Source of the DNA: Osmia lignaria lignaria
Taxonomy: Eukaryota; Arthropoda; Insecta; Hymenoptera; Megachilidae
Assembly: GCF_051020975.1 (NCBI RefSeq)
Contig: NC_135036.1
Location: forward strand, 7,192,001-7,256,000
Direction of reading: 5' to 3'
Length of the DNA: 64,000 bases
Each line of letters begins with the position of its first letter. Positions within the stretch are counted from its first letter, which is position 1. Below the pieces are notes generated by a model. That model ran no database searches. It was not told the origin of the DNA and was given only the letters and a program-made list of their open reading frames with translations. Of this stretch, positions 10,390 through 20,863 are shown in pieces. A program made the position numbers and the translations under genes.

Positions 10390-13251
10390 TCGTCGTTTCT
10401 TCGCCCCCTCTGTGTGCGCTGCCTTTAGCCGTCTTTCTTCTTTCTCGGTCCCGTTCTTCCCCTTTCTTTCGCCACTACCTCTCTTCTCTTTCCTCGAATT
10501 AATTTCCTTGGCCGCGAGTCAAGCTTACTCGCGCCTCGACGTCTTCGTACGCCGCATCTGGTCGCATCTCGATCCTCTCGTCGCGCGCCTGCCTTTTTGC
10601 CGCCATTTTTCATTTCTCACTATCCTCCCTCGACGCCTGCTCCATCGAGCGTACCAACCGTCAGGTGACACACTGTAGCCGGTGAACCGAAGATGATCGG
10701 GTCGACGAGTGATCCGCAAGATCGATCGGTTCATCGTCTCCATCGACGCGTGCTGTTTTTGGTGATTGGTGTTCTTTGATCCCTTCGAGGCTGGTCAGCT
10801 TCCATGGGACACGGTTCTGTGATACCCATGAAAGTGTTTATGGATCCGACAGGATGAACAGGAGGTTCAGATCGCGAGGAACTTGGTCGGGATACAGTTA
10901 AATTGTTATGGGTGCCTGATAATCGGTCGATCATGAGGAAGAAAAACCTAAGGGTGGTGCATAAACAGGTGTACGACCGCGTGCAGATCCAGCAGGTACA
11001 TTGGGAGATCTCGTCTCGGAACACGTGATTTCTTCTTTTATTTTAAAACCGTACGATTGCTCTTTCGCGTGATTCTCTCGCGTTCAACCGATCCACGATC
11101 GCCAACTGACGAAAACTGGGTCAGAATGCTTAAAAATCTGGAGCATGAGATAATGGTTTCTCGCGTGTCCAGGGTGGTGGGGATTCCACGGGGGAGGGAT
11201 CGAGCCAATCGGCGGAGGCAACAAAATGTAACGATTATTGACAAAAGTCATGCCCCGTTGGAGATTTGAACAACCTCGATTGCGATCGATCTTGTTCACG
11301 TATTTGTCAGAATTCAGATGAACGTTCCACGATTTTCAGAAATCTTCCAAAATTTTTCTATTCTAACTATAAATTTCTCTGCCTGTAATTTAATGAATGA
11401 AATTAACCATTTATTATTAAGGTTCTATTATGAAAGTTAAAAATTAAAAGTTGTTGAAATTTCATCGGTGTTTAAATATTAATTAACGTGAAATCTTAAA
11501 ATTTCCGTCGGTAATTTAACGGAAGATGGGGCTAAGATCGAGTGCTTGTTACAGCAAACGGACGTCCGGTCAAGTTTAGAGCATTTCTCGAGTACGCCAG
11601 TGAAATCACTTCCGGGAAAGAGGGAGGATACACCGCCGGCATCGCTAACGTCCCTGGCGCCGCTAACCAGTTTGGCGAACTTGCCGAGTAACACCCTCTC
11701 TTCTACACCCCTGTCTCTCGCACCCGCGTCGAAACTGCTCACACCGGCAGACAACAAGGGTCTCATGAGGTCAGTATCATTAAATCATCCTGAAATTGAC
11801 TTAATTATTTTTATTTTTATTTGTAGAATAAAATTAACCGTGGAAGTATAATTTGAACAATATATTTCTGTTCTAATTAATCAAAAATTAAATTGTTTAA
11901 ATGTTATACAATTAGTATCGAAAACAAACTAGACTTATATTCATCAATAATGAAAGCACAGTCTAGACGAAGTAATACCAAATTTAGATCAACGTCAATG
12001 TTCGATTTGGAGTAAAAAGGATTTTGGTAAATATAGATGCTCTATCGTCTTGAATTAAAGATAATGATTATCTTACCGTCCACGGGATTAAATGAAATTT
12101 TATCGAAATTTCTTCAATCTAGTTTTAACCACACAGAAGAATACTGTTGCAATTTCTATAATTAGCCTCTGTAATCAAAACTGTAATTAGTTCACGATAC
12201 GATCGAACGAAAGATAATAAACAAATGGGATTCTACTTAAAAGTTCCTTTCAAAATTTCTATCCAAATGTTTCCCAATCGTTAATTATTTAAAAAAGAAA
12301 TAATTTATCAGTTGTCAGAATTTTTCTCCAATTTATCATCAACGATGGAGTTAGTACGAATCGGTTTTCGACGATCGAGAAAAATTACGCGTCTGTTCTC
12401 GTAGCCGATCAGCCGGCTGCTCATTCTCGCTTCGTGATCTCTCATTCACACCGATTCGAGTCGGCCACGACGGAGGAGTTGCAGATAAAACGGTTGGTAG
12501 ACGGTCAAAGATCACGGAGCGAGAGAGAATGCCAGAGGCAGAATTGCGCGGAGCTAATCAATGTTATGGCTTATCGCTAACACGAATCTCGTTTGCGTTT
12601 TTCAGCCAGGCGACGATAGTCAGCTCGTCGACCGTTAATGGTGTTGCCAGCGGCGGTGCACCGACGGCGATGTACAGACCAAATTTCAGCCAGGCGTTCC
12701 AGCGTGCGGGACCAACCGTCCCGCCAACCCTTTCGGCTGGACTCTACCCGACCCAGAGTTTCACGTCGGGCCTATTGAGCAACGGTACACAAAGTAATAT
12801 TCCTTATCGGTGTTCTTATGAGTTCGCTTCTTGCCCTCTTACCTCAGATTTCAGGTCCACGAGATATCTTAAAATGATCTCCGACGACCTGAAAACATCC
12901 GAGTAAGAATTTACCTCGAACTGAGAATTTTTCTTTTTAATTTATGCCATTCTGTGTATGCTATTTTCATTCAAACATCAACCCCTTCAGTCTTGGCTTT
13001 AAAAAAAATGTATTAAAAAGAAATGCTTCAAGCTGCCTTGATAGAAACTATCCAATATCCATCTAACTTTAATTAATTTTTCAGGACCAACGGATCTGAG
13101 CATGAAGAACACGAAGCCGCTGCTGAGTCACAAGTTGAACGCGACGGAAATGACGGCCGTCAGGCAATTGATCACCGGATATCGAGAGTCCGCGGCGTTC
13201 CTCTTGAGGTCCGCCGACGAACTCGAGCAACTGTTGCTTCAGCAACCATAG
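6207..13251 (+). CDS. NOL4: NOL4-like nucleolar protein 4, six 3' coding exons (gene span)
   Basis: Six exons joined by GT-AG introns keep one frame to a TAG at 13249-13251: 6207-6541, 7742-7945, 8259-8405, 11555-11769, 12606-12784 and 13085-13251. From the first in-frame Met (6239) this gives 404 residues. Seen in order: a Ser/Pro-rich N-terminal part; an acidic run (about residues 74-90) followed by DPRHHDPERQKAFN; the NOL4 core starting [20 protein letters not shown] (about 102-200) with KRIRTYLKSCRR; a Ser/Thr/Pro/Ala-rich linker; PTDLSMK; and a C-terminal helix-rich tail with AVRQLITGYRESAAFLLRSA. These blocks match what I recall of vertebrate NOL4/NOL4L. The family is nuclear/nucleolar, and its biochemical role is poorly defined. 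The vertebrate protein is longer (over 600 residues). The first exon begins with two bases completing a codon, so longer isoforms probably splice from exons left of the window. Confidence 0.9.
6542..7741 (+). other. NOL4: NOL4 intron
   Basis: A GTGAGT...TTTTACAG intron of 1200 bp. The 7180-7690 part is GC-richer and contains small open frames without recognisable domains, possibly conserved intronic regulatory sequence. Otherwise AT-rich. Confidence 0.85.
7742..7945 (+). CDS. NOL4: NOL4 exon: conserved core
   Basis: The acceptor TTTTACAG ends at 7741 and the donor GTGAGT starts at 7946. The exon is 204 bp (68 codons), phase 0 at both ends. It encodes [39 protein letters not shown], and a basic ARKRIRTYLKSCRRNKRGKE segment. 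This is the most conserved part of NOL4 and NOL4L and identifies the gene with confidence. The basic cluster is a plausible nuclear/nucleolar localisation signal (inference). Confidence 0.95.
7946..8258 (+). other. NOL4: NOL4 intron
   Basis: A 313-bp GTGAGT...CTTTTTAG intron, phase 0. Nothing else visible. Confidence 0.9.
8259..8405 (+). CDS. NOL4: NOL4 exon: RPTPAHLTS segment
   Basis: The acceptor CTTTTTAG ends at 8258 and the donor GTGAGT starts at 8406. The exon is 147 bp (49 codons), phase 0 at both ends. It encodes ARPTPAHLTSVQAEQILATA and then CENESDNAKRMRLGMEPVSQ. The vertebrate family has the closely similar RPTPPHLTS...AENILAAACE...KRMRL, so this exon completes the conserved core domain. 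Confidence 0.93.
9815..9840. promoter_or_regulatory. Two overlapping perfect 14-bp palindromes, one CTCF/Pho-like
   Basis: CTAGGGATCCCTAG (9815-9828) overlaps AGATGGCGCCATCT (9827-9840) by two bases. The second contains AGATGGCGC on both strands. That resembles the AGRKGGCRS core of CTCF sites and also the ATGGC core of Pho/YY1. The same core recurs in the 19.7-kb array. Confidence 0.4.
10230..11000 (+). promoter_or_regulatory. Candidate intronic promoter with TATA box and CRE
   Basis: Within the 8406-11554 intron, TATATAA (10247-10253) is followed immediately by the perfect CRE palindrome TGACGTCA (10255-10262). Next come about 450 bases of CT-rich, CpG-containing sequence with a CGT repeat, then GC-richer sequence to about 11 kb. 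This looks like a promoter plus 5' leader that could feed the exon at 11555 and make a short NOL4 isoform. The open frames 10319-10678 and 10425-10613 arise from the simple repeat and are not credible proteins. Confidence 0.35.
10351..10396. repeat. (CGT)n trinucleotide microsatellite
   Basis: About 15 near-perfect CGT units with one CCG interruption, in the CT-rich leader-like stretch after the TATA/CRE pair. Read in frame it gives an Arg run. Confidence 0.85.
11555..11769 (+). CDS. NOL4: NOL4 exon: Ser/Thr/Pro-rich linker
   Basis: The acceptor TTGTTACAG ends at 11554 and the donor GTCAGT starts at 11770. The exon is 215 bp, entering in phase 0 and leaving with two bases of a Ser codon. It encodes a low-complexity, probably disordered linker (QTDVRSSLEHFSSTPVKSLP, then repeats of TSLAPLTSLANL type). 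It has no strong family signature of its own. It is assigned by its frame, by splice sites on both sides, and by its place between conserved exons. Confidence 0.8.
11770..12605 (+). other. NOL4: NOL4 intron
   Basis: An 836-bp GTCAGT...TTTTTCAG intron, phase 2. AT-rich except the last 250 bases, which are GC-richer. Nothing else supported. Confidence 0.85.
12606..12784 (+). CDS. NOL4: NOL4 exon: linker before PTDLSMK
   Basis: The acceptor TTTTTCAG ends at 12605 and the donor GTACAC starts at 12785. The first base completes the Ser codon carried over from the previous exon; the last base starts the Gly of NGPTDLSMK. It encodes QATIVSSSTVNGVASGGAPT, MYRPNFSQAFQRAG and a Pro/Ser-rich stretch. 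The GTACAC donor is weaker than the others. It is preferred because it restores NGPTDLSMK, which vertebrate NOL4 also has. The frame remains open past this donor to 12906, so an intron-retained or alternative end is conceivable. Confidence 0.82.
12785..13084 (+). other. NOL4: NOL4 intron
   Basis: A 300-bp intron from GTACAC to TTTTTCAG, phase 1. The coding frame stays open to 12906, which would add about 40 unrelated residues if retained. Confidence 0.8.
13085..13251 (+). CDS. NOL4: NOL4 terminal coding exon
   Basis: The acceptor TTTTTCAG ends at 13084 and the stop TAG is at 13249-13251. It encodes PTDLSMKNTKPLLSHKLNAT, EMTAVRQLITGYRESAAF and LLRSADELEQLLLQQP. The C-terminal block AVRQLI-GYRESAAFLLRSADELE is nearly identical to the vertebrate NOL4 C terminus and ends within a residue or two of the same place, so the stop is the authentic one. 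Confidence 0.95.
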
Positions 13252-16200
13252 AGCTACGTGTACGTAGCCGGTGGCCAACAACTGGGCTCGTAAGTCTCCT
13301 CTGGCGAGGATGGAAGCGGAGACATGAACGCGAGCACGCGAAGCACAGCTCCGTTTACCCTGTCGAGTATACCGACCGTCGGTAACGAGTCTCTGTTATC
13401 CTTCACCTGGGGAAGTCCCGGGACCAGAACGACTAATACGAAGCGGCAGATCGCCGCGACTCCAACGAAACTTATCCCCAAGGAACCGCGAGAAACCGGA
13501 GCTTTCCTACCCGACGAGCAAAGGGAAATTGCTTCGTCTCCAGTCTGGAGTAACCTTCGGAGCGAGGTAGCCTCGAGGAAAGAACCCTGAGGTGTTTGAT
13601 CGGTCGCCAGCGTAGGCGGACCAGGAAGAGAATCCACGCGAAGGCGGAGTTCTTAGGGCTAGGTTATTAAGGGAACTATTCAAAACAGGGTGTACATAGA
13701 GAGGATTTACAGATATTTACTTAACTATCGGATAAGCTTAAGCTTAAGGGATTAACGAGAGACAGTGTGTGTTGCGTGCGTGTAGAATGCGTGTGTGAGG
13801 CTTTCGAAAAGAGCGGGAGTGTCGATCGAAAGTACTGTCGGACGATGATCGAAGTTACCCTCATTTCTTTTTCTTATTTAAACTCGCAACTTCGAACCAT
13901 CGGACATCGCAATCGCTGTTCACCCGGCTGAGAACCATGTACATACGGTCGACCGTAAAACTAGCCAATCCCTCCGATGAGGGATGAAGCGTGAACCACG
14001 AAGAGTCGGGTAGACGCGAGTAGCCTGAATGTACGAGAAGATGAAGAGAATGCTGCTGTCACACATGTATATAGAGGTACGCGTACATTCGTGCGTAAAC
14101 ATGTGTACATAAATAGGTCGTAGGACAAGATGGATGTTCGTTTTTCCTTTTTTTATTCTCTCTCTCTTTTTTATTGGTCACCATCAGGAAACGACGAGGT
14201 GATCGACGATTAGTCGCATGCTGACCGAGCAACGCTCGTCCGGTAGAGAGCATAGTACTTGAATCGTGCAGGTTGAACCGTGGATGAATTGAAAAAAGAT
14301 AGTTTTAGTTTGGAGATATTTACTTTTTCTCTTGTGAAGTTTCGTTTTTGAGAAAAGAAAATTGGAGATTGAAATTTATGTTCCTATCATTAACTGGTAA
14401 TTAAAGAATTTTAAAGTAAAATGATTTTAAATCTTCCAAATTTAATTTTTAAATACTTTGAATATTCTTTCAATAATTGCAATTTATTGCATATATTCCA
14501 AAAATGAAATATCACACGAAGAAATGAAATTCTCCAACTTGATCCTAAATAATTATTATTAAAAAATTCTCGGTCAACACTGCACATATTTATCGGGACC
14601 ATCTTGTCACGATCAGACAATACGTTGAAATCGTATTTGTGGTTTCCGGACGCATCACTGTGTTACCAAAGAACACTGATTATTCTTATTATTATTATAC
14701 GATAATATACGTAGAGCTCTATATAGACACGCGTTTATTTCTTCCTCTCTCTTTTTCTTCTTTTCTTTTTTTAAAGGTGATACCGTTGTTTTAAACCCGT
14801 TCTAAAAACACAAAAAGGCGTACCTTAAGGGTTGCTCCATACCGATTTCTCTCGTCAGAGGTATCATTATTGATTCTGTTAATTTTATAGTCGTAATTCC
14901 AACGATACTGCGTTCGATGTCGCGTTATCATCGTTACGTTATGTTACGTTATCATCGCTACAAGATGATCGTCTCCCACCGAAGATAGGGGAGTCGAAAC
15001 TAGTTTTTTTTTCGCGCGTTAATTCTATTCTGTCGTTGTTTTTGTACATAGTTTATACGAGTCGTCTTCGTATTGCGACACGAAGTAACGAAAATGATGA
15101 AAAATACCGCGAACACGTGAGTTACTTTTAACCAGATACGAAGAGAGAATATATTATTATTATTATTTTTATTATTATCACAGAAATACATATTGTACGT
15201 ATAAATATGTGTGTACGATTGTAAAATATGTTCACAACAGGGCGGCCATATCCGCCACGATTAAGCTCGAAATAACCATAATGAAACATTCCATCAGTAA
15301 GGGTGAGGAGACGGCTAGAAAAATGAAAGGGTTGACGAACACGGCTCTCGAACTGTTTCAGAAACATACGACGTTTTATGCACCCTCATTCATACCCATC
15401 GCCATCTCGTATTCCCTTTTTCATCCTCCATTCTCTCTGAATTTGGTACACTAACCTGTCTCTTCATTATCAAAAGTACTTATTAGTGCATTAATTACCG
15501 CAAAAAAAATATGATTGATTATTTCAATTTGACAGCTCTCATTTCGATTGTCACGGAGATTACTGATGACGCCTCGAATTTTGTGTAATTGAATTATTAG
15601 TTAAAAAAGAAGGCAAATTTTATTAAATTAAATTTGAAAATTTTTCTTCTTTTATTATTTGAGTGTCATCGATGATCCCTATGGCAGTCAATGTGTGGAA
15701 GTATGTCAGTCAGTTTTTAATAATAATTCCAAATAGCTTGATTGAAAATGAATATAAGAATTGATTTTGAATAAATTGGGAAACTTTGATTGAGGATAAA
15801 CTCAGGGTTGCTCAAGATCGCTGGTTCTCAGAGTACCGTGTAATAATTCATTTCTATGGAATTTTGGCATAATTCTCCCGTGTTTAAATATAATTTATCT
15901 TGCCAATAATGTTAGATACAAAGAAATACATCACTTGTAGGATATAATAGCTGTATACGCGAGTTGTTCGACGAGAAAGTGTTAAATATTCAATGAACTG
16001 CGATAAGGAGACGAGGAAAATTATGTTTGTAATGTGAACGTGAAAGAAAACCAAAGGTCTGTTAAAACGATAGGAGTTAAAATCGCTTTTGTATTTTAAA
16101 AAAAAAAAGAAAGTGATCTTGAGCAGGTAAAATTGTACTTTGTACTCTGCTGTGAGAAAACTTTAAAAATGTTGAAATCAGTAAACTTCGAAGATTATAA

Positions 16201-16540
16201 AGAAATTGTAAACGCTTTAAAAAGCTTCGAGTCTTGTTAGGTGGCTTGAAAAGCTTAAAATTTTGAAAATGTTGAAAGTTTTGAAGGTCCTTAATGTCTA
16301 AATGTCTTAGAGGGTTTGTAGATCATCTAAATATTATAAAGATTGTAAAAAGAAAAGATTATTTATAGTTAATTAATTCATGTATTATGATTCCCTTGAG
16401 AAAAATTACGTGTATCAGAATTAATTATTTGATTGTTATATTGCAGTAATATACGAAAAGAACAAAAAAAAAGGATCCAAATATGTATAAATAATTGTAT
16501 TTTGTGAAGTGCATACAGTGAATAAAATAATAGGTGAAAT
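13252..16540 (+). other. NOL4: NOL4 3' untranslated region (3' end estimated)
   Basis: No other coding sequence follows the stop. The strand carries five TGTANATA motifs (13691, 13938, 14066, 14104, 15043), which fit Pumilio-family binding in a 3'UTR. Candidate poly(A) signals AATAAA occur at 15770-15775 and 16521-16526, giving two plausible ends; the further one is used here. The 13.25-13.9 kb part is GC-richer than the rest and contains open frames without any recognisable domain. The 3' end is inference and needs transcript data. Confidence 0.5.
13691..15050 (+). promoter_or_regulatory. Cluster of Pumilio-type TGTANATA motifs in the NOL4 3'UTR
   Basis: TGTACATA occurs at 13691-13698, 13938-13945, 14104-14111 and 15043-15050, and TGTATATA at 14066-14073. 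TGTANATA is the established recognition core of PUF (Pumilio) RNA-binding proteins. From base composition I would expect well under one such 8-mer on one strand in 1.4 kb. The orientation matches the transcript. Confidence 0.5.
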
Positions 16541-19500
16541 GCACGTTCTGTTTATACTCGAATTAATTAAAAGAACGCTTGTGAAAAATATTCTAATAAT
16601 TTTTTTTTATTATTTCAAATACTTGATTTTTACATAAAATTAAAAAATACATCTTCATCGGTTTAGATAACAAAAATATTCAAAAAAATGGTCCAAATTC
16701 AGAAACATGTTCCTATGTTCTAACCCATCACTACTTTCGCCCTAATTCATTCCTAACCATTGGCGTAATCAGATAAAAATCAAGGTGGGCCTTTTGCCAA
16801 AAATGATTGCAATAAATAAATAAAAATTATGCGTTGAATTCTTGAAATAATAACTTCCAATTTCATAATTATTTCCAATTTCAATATATCCCACAGAAAA
16901 ATCCTAATTACGCCAATGTTCATCACATTTCCACAACTCATTTTCAAAAATATTAAAGGGTGACCAAAAAGCGAGAGTGTCGTTCGTGAAATTTGGAATG
17001 TCGTGAATGCTTTAGCTGCCTAGTTAATCGAGCAGGTATCGTGAATCGGTATAGTGCAATAGTTCTCTACACACTTGATACTCTTTTTTCCTCTTCTCTC
17101 TGTCTGTCTGTCTGTCATTTTCTACGCCCGCATCAAAGTAGACATTGCTTCGCGGCACCATGGAACGCCTCCTTTCATTCGAACCTCCCCCCTTCGCAAA
17201 TGTAATAATCGTTAGGATCGTCGTGTCTTAATTAGACACTTGTACATTCTCGAGCATGGTAGTCTCCCCATGGAGAAAAAGCGCTGTAGGGACAGGAGGT
17301 CTCTCCCTTGATACTTGAAAGTTACTATCACCTATTGCGTAGTATTATTAATATTATTTTTATTTATCTCATTCACCTGGAATATTCATAACCCTCAGAC
17401 CTTAGCAAACGCGTTAGAGTGGGGGGCTCTTGTTCTACGTCACTTCTTCTCTAAGAAACGCTACCATGCTCGACACTGTACACTCATTTCGTGTGCAGTG
17501 ATTTTGAACATACTGCACAAACAGCAGTTCCATTTCACATCACGGTTTTTGAAGCCAGTTTGCTAATTGTACGTCGAATCGAAGTTAACACATTGAATGT
17601 TAACACAGTGAAAATGAACATAACAAGGTGCATTGCAATAAAAATTGTTCAAGGTATCGTTATTCGATTTCTCAATTTCATTTTCCAATTTGCTGCCTTA
17701 TATTGTTAGACAAATTTTGAAAGGATTGAGACACACCAAGAACCTTTGTATTTCATTTTCGTTTTCATATAAGACACAGGTACATTGCAGTTCAAAAGTA
17801 GTGAGACATTTGCTGTTTCTAATAAAATTGTAGATTTTTTATTTTAAGATGATTGATTTCATTATTTTGCATAGAGAATTTTTTAACTAATAATGAGACA
17901 GTGTTTTACTGTCAATTTGATATAAATTAAAGTAGGTATTATTAAAATTTTTTTAAAATTATTTGCTATATAATAGTTTATTGGGTTTATACAAAATTTG
18001 GCAAATGTTCTGATGCTTTTGAACAGTAGTGTACGTACATTATACTAGTATGTATATTCCATTCGTTCGATTGTCCACGAATGCGTAAAGAATACATGGT
18101 GTGCAGTTCTGACACTGTTCAATGTAATCGCGAATTGATGTATATTGATTAAAGATACAAATATATGAATATAAATATGGATATATGAGACGAAGAAGAA
18201 AATAATAAAAAAGAAAATATGTATTTGTTCCTGAGAAAGAATTAAATAAGAGTAGCACATTACCGTAACATTAAATATTGATAGTAACGATAAAGATAAT
18301 TTGATGGTACATACTTTTCTTATAAGTAACCTTATACATTACTACGATTTATTGTAGAGTTGGTACGGTCTTTGATGATGCCTTGCCTGTAAATGTAACA
18401 TTAAATGAAACAAAAAAAATCTTATTACCTTGTAAATGTTTTACCAAATATAATCGATTATTCAACTTATGGTACAGACCTTGTATTTTCCTATCCCAAA
18501 CGTTTATTATTAAAAATTGCAGTTACATAATTTTTCAGGATAACAAAGTTTAAAGGATTTCTTTTTCTTAATTAAAAATATTGGCTCGTCGAATTTATTA
18601 CGATCTTATAAAATTTTATTAATTTTGAATAATATTCCACGACGACTAATGGAAGAAGGATCGAACTCTCACCGGCGCAGAAAAATCCATCTGGAATTCC
18701 ATAAATCTTTCGTCGCTCAGATGGGCGTGATTAACTTCGAGCAGGAATAAAAAAGTCGGGCAAAGTTCGAGAGGACATAAATATCCAGTCGCATGCATAA
18801 TCAGCGCCTTAAAAGCAACGAACAAGCAGCCAACCAGGTAATGTATTATGTGCAGGGTATCGAACGAAATGGAAAGTCGGATGAGAGTCGCACGAGATCA
18901 CGATCTTTTAGTCTGATTGTGAAATAAGAGTTGGCCAGGAGTTTCGAGCCCGAACGAACGAAAGTATGTTTCATCGGCTCTGTTCTTTTATTTTTCTCAT
19001 TGTCATCAGTGACTGCAGATACAAAAAGACTACCAGACCTCGCACTTACAACCAAAAAGACACAATTTTGACTCCCTTTGATTTTATTTCTTTAGAACTC
19101 AACCCAAAAATTATTAAAGTAATTGTTTGGCAAACTTGTATTCAAACTGCTGTCGTCCTTTTGACTTAGAGCGAGGTGAAACTTAGTCATTCTTATCGCG
19201 ACCGCCGAGGGGTGCGGATCTACCTGTCAACCAAACATCTACCTTTATTTTATTTTATTTTCCGAGTTCATTTAGATAATTCATTTAATTTATTTTCTTA
19301 GTTTACTGAATAAGCTCATAGGGGTGATGAAATTTATGATTTTATCCCTCTTGTGGCTATCAGCTCACCGGTTTTAGTTATTTATTATTTTATCCTTGTT
19401 TGTAGGCCTCGTAAACACCGCCCTTCCCAATTATATATTATTTTCTCTCCCTTTATGGGCTAGAACCAATCCATAACAGTTATTCGTTATTTCAACATTG

Positions 19501-19680
19501 TGTATCGACCAAGGCCCAGGATTTCCAGTTGTTTATTATTTGATTCATCTTTATGGTCCTCACAGTGACCATTTTGGTATGCATGTATCCTTCTATTCCC
19601 TATTAGATATCTGTATTCTTTACATCACTGCATTCCTTATATTCCTGCCTCTCTAACATTTATAACTTCCCAACAATAAA
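16541..19680. other. Intergenic, mostly AT-rich
   Basis: Contains the 161-bp MITE and a short (TGTC)n run near 17100. A CATGCTCGACACTGTAC dispersed motif lies near 17464. GC-richer patches occur at 18640-18960 and 19150-19230. Small open frames (16993-17205, 17315-17566, 18040-18260, 18846-19055) have no recognisable domain. Confidence 0.55.
16758..16918. mobile_element. 161-bp MITE with CATTGGCGTAAT terminal inverted repeats
   Basis: The left end is CATTGGCGTAATCAG. The right end is the reverse complement of CATTGGCGTAATTAGG. The terminal match is about 15 bp. The interior is AT-rich and non-coding. The same terminus bounds the fold-back element at 28504-29406. Confidence 0.6.
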
Positions 19681-20165
19681 TTTAACGCCTTCTAGTAAGA
19701 TTTGAACTAAATTTTTTCCGAAAAAACAGCGCCCTCTAGCGGCGAAGACTGGAACTAAAGTACCAATAAATTTAGCGCCATCTGGTTTCAAAAAAAGAAA
19801 CTAAAGCTTGCCGAAATTTTGGCCCTCTAGCGGGAAAAATGTGAACTAAAATTTCAACGTCGAATCAGCGCCATCTGGTTTCAAAAAAAGGAACTAAAGC
19901 TTGCCGAAATTTTGGCCCTCTAGCGGGAAAAATGTGAACTAAAATTTCGACCTCGAATCAGCGCCATCTGGTTTCAAAAAAAGGAACTAAAGCTTGCCGA
20001 GATTTTGGCCCTCTAGCGGGAAAAATGTGAACTAAAATTTCGACGTCGAATCAGCGCCATCTGGTTTCAAAAAAAGGAACTAAAGCTTGCCGAGATTTTG
20101 GCCCTCTAGCGGGAAAAATGTGAACTAAAATTTCGACCTCGAGTCAGCGCCCTCTGGCGGCAAAA
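19680..20165. repeat. 93-bp satellite array made of two 46/47-bp half-units, each with a CTCF-like motif
   Basis: GCGCCATCTGG starts at 19775, 19868, 19961 and 20054 (exact 93-bp period), with GCGCCCTCTGG at 20147 closing the series. GGCCCTCTAGCGGG alternates at 19821, 19914, 20007 and 20100. GCGCCCTCTAGCGGC is at 19729 and a decayed copy is at about 19685. The ten motifs are therefore spaced 46 or 47 bp apart, all in one orientation. Between them lie AAAAAAAGGAACTAAAG-type and AAAATGTGAACTAAAA-type linkers, which are themselves related, so the 93-bp unit is a dimer of an older 46-bp unit. Confidence 0.9.
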
Positions 20166-20204
20166 AAAGGAACTAAATTAGTGAGATTTTTCTTAGCTTC
20201 TTTA

Positions 20205-20800
20205 AGAGATGAAGTGATGTAAGGGATGCAGGGGTGAAAGGAATGCAGGGGCAGAAGGGTGGCCGGGATGCAAGGGATGCAGTGATGCAAGGGATGCAGG
20301 GGTGAAAGGGTGGCCGGGATGTAAGGGATGCAGTGATGTAAGAGATGCTGGGGCGAAAGGGTGGCCGGGATGTAAGGGATACAGTGATGTAAGAGATGCA
20401 GGGGTGAAAGGAATGCAGGGGTGAAAGGAATGCAGGGGTGAAAGGGTGGCCGGGATGTAAGGGATGCAGTGATGTAAGAGATGCAGGGGCGAAAGGGTGG
20501 CCGGGATGTAAGGGACACAGTGATGTAAGAGATGCAGGGGAGAAAGGGTGGCAGGGATGTAAGGGATACAGTGATGTAAGAGATGCAGGGGTGAGAGGAA
20601 TGCAGGGGTGAAAGGGTGGTCGGGATGTAAGGGATACAATGATGTAAGAGATGCAGGGGCGAAAGGAATGCAGGGGCGAAAGGGTGGCCGGGATGTAAGT
20701 GATGCAGTGATGTAAGAGAAACAGGGGTGAAAGGAATTCAGGTGCGAAAGGGTTGCCGAGATGTAAGTGATGCAGCGATGTCGGGAATACAAGGATGCAG
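20205..20800. repeat. 17-bp minisatellite with repeated G-quadruplex motifs
   Basis: About 35 units of 17 bp: variants of GATGTAAGGGATGCAGT, GATGTAAGAGATGCAGG, GGTGAAAGGAATGCAGG and GGTGAAAGGGTGGCCGG. These are organised into 51-bp or longer higher-order units. Because 17 is not divisible by 3, every frame yields the same 17-residue repeat. This explains three overlapping minus-strand open frames (20144-20518, 20173-20844, 20202-20792) rich in HPCIP and LTSLHPLHP; they are not genes. The + strand carries G4-N5-G3-N5-G3-N6-G3 tracts at about 20248, 20299, 20350, 20434, 20485, 20536 and 20604. Confidence 0.9.
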
Positions 20801-20863
20801 CAGATAAAAGAATACAGGGATCGTTTTATGGGATACCTGTGCAAAGAGTATCACCCGTTCTTC

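Larger units (their letters stand above)
8406..11554 (+). other. NOL4: NOL4 long intron
   Basis: A 3.1-kb intron from GTGAGT to TTGTTACAG. It holds an AT-rich part (9000-9800), two overlapping 14-bp palindromes (9815-9840), a purine-rich GAGAGAGA patch (10110-10160), a candidate TATA/CRE promoter (10247-10262), a CGT microsatellite (10351-10396), and a GC-richer stretch to about 11.25 kb. No open frame in it has a recognisable domain. Confidence 0.85.

Noticed and set aside
20173..20844. Minus-strand open frame of 223 codons rich in HPCIP/LTSLHPLHP repeats (plus two overlapping frames)
   Set aside because: All three frames are translations of the same 17-bp minisatellite; periodicity explains the absence of stops, and no start context, splice sites or domain is seen.
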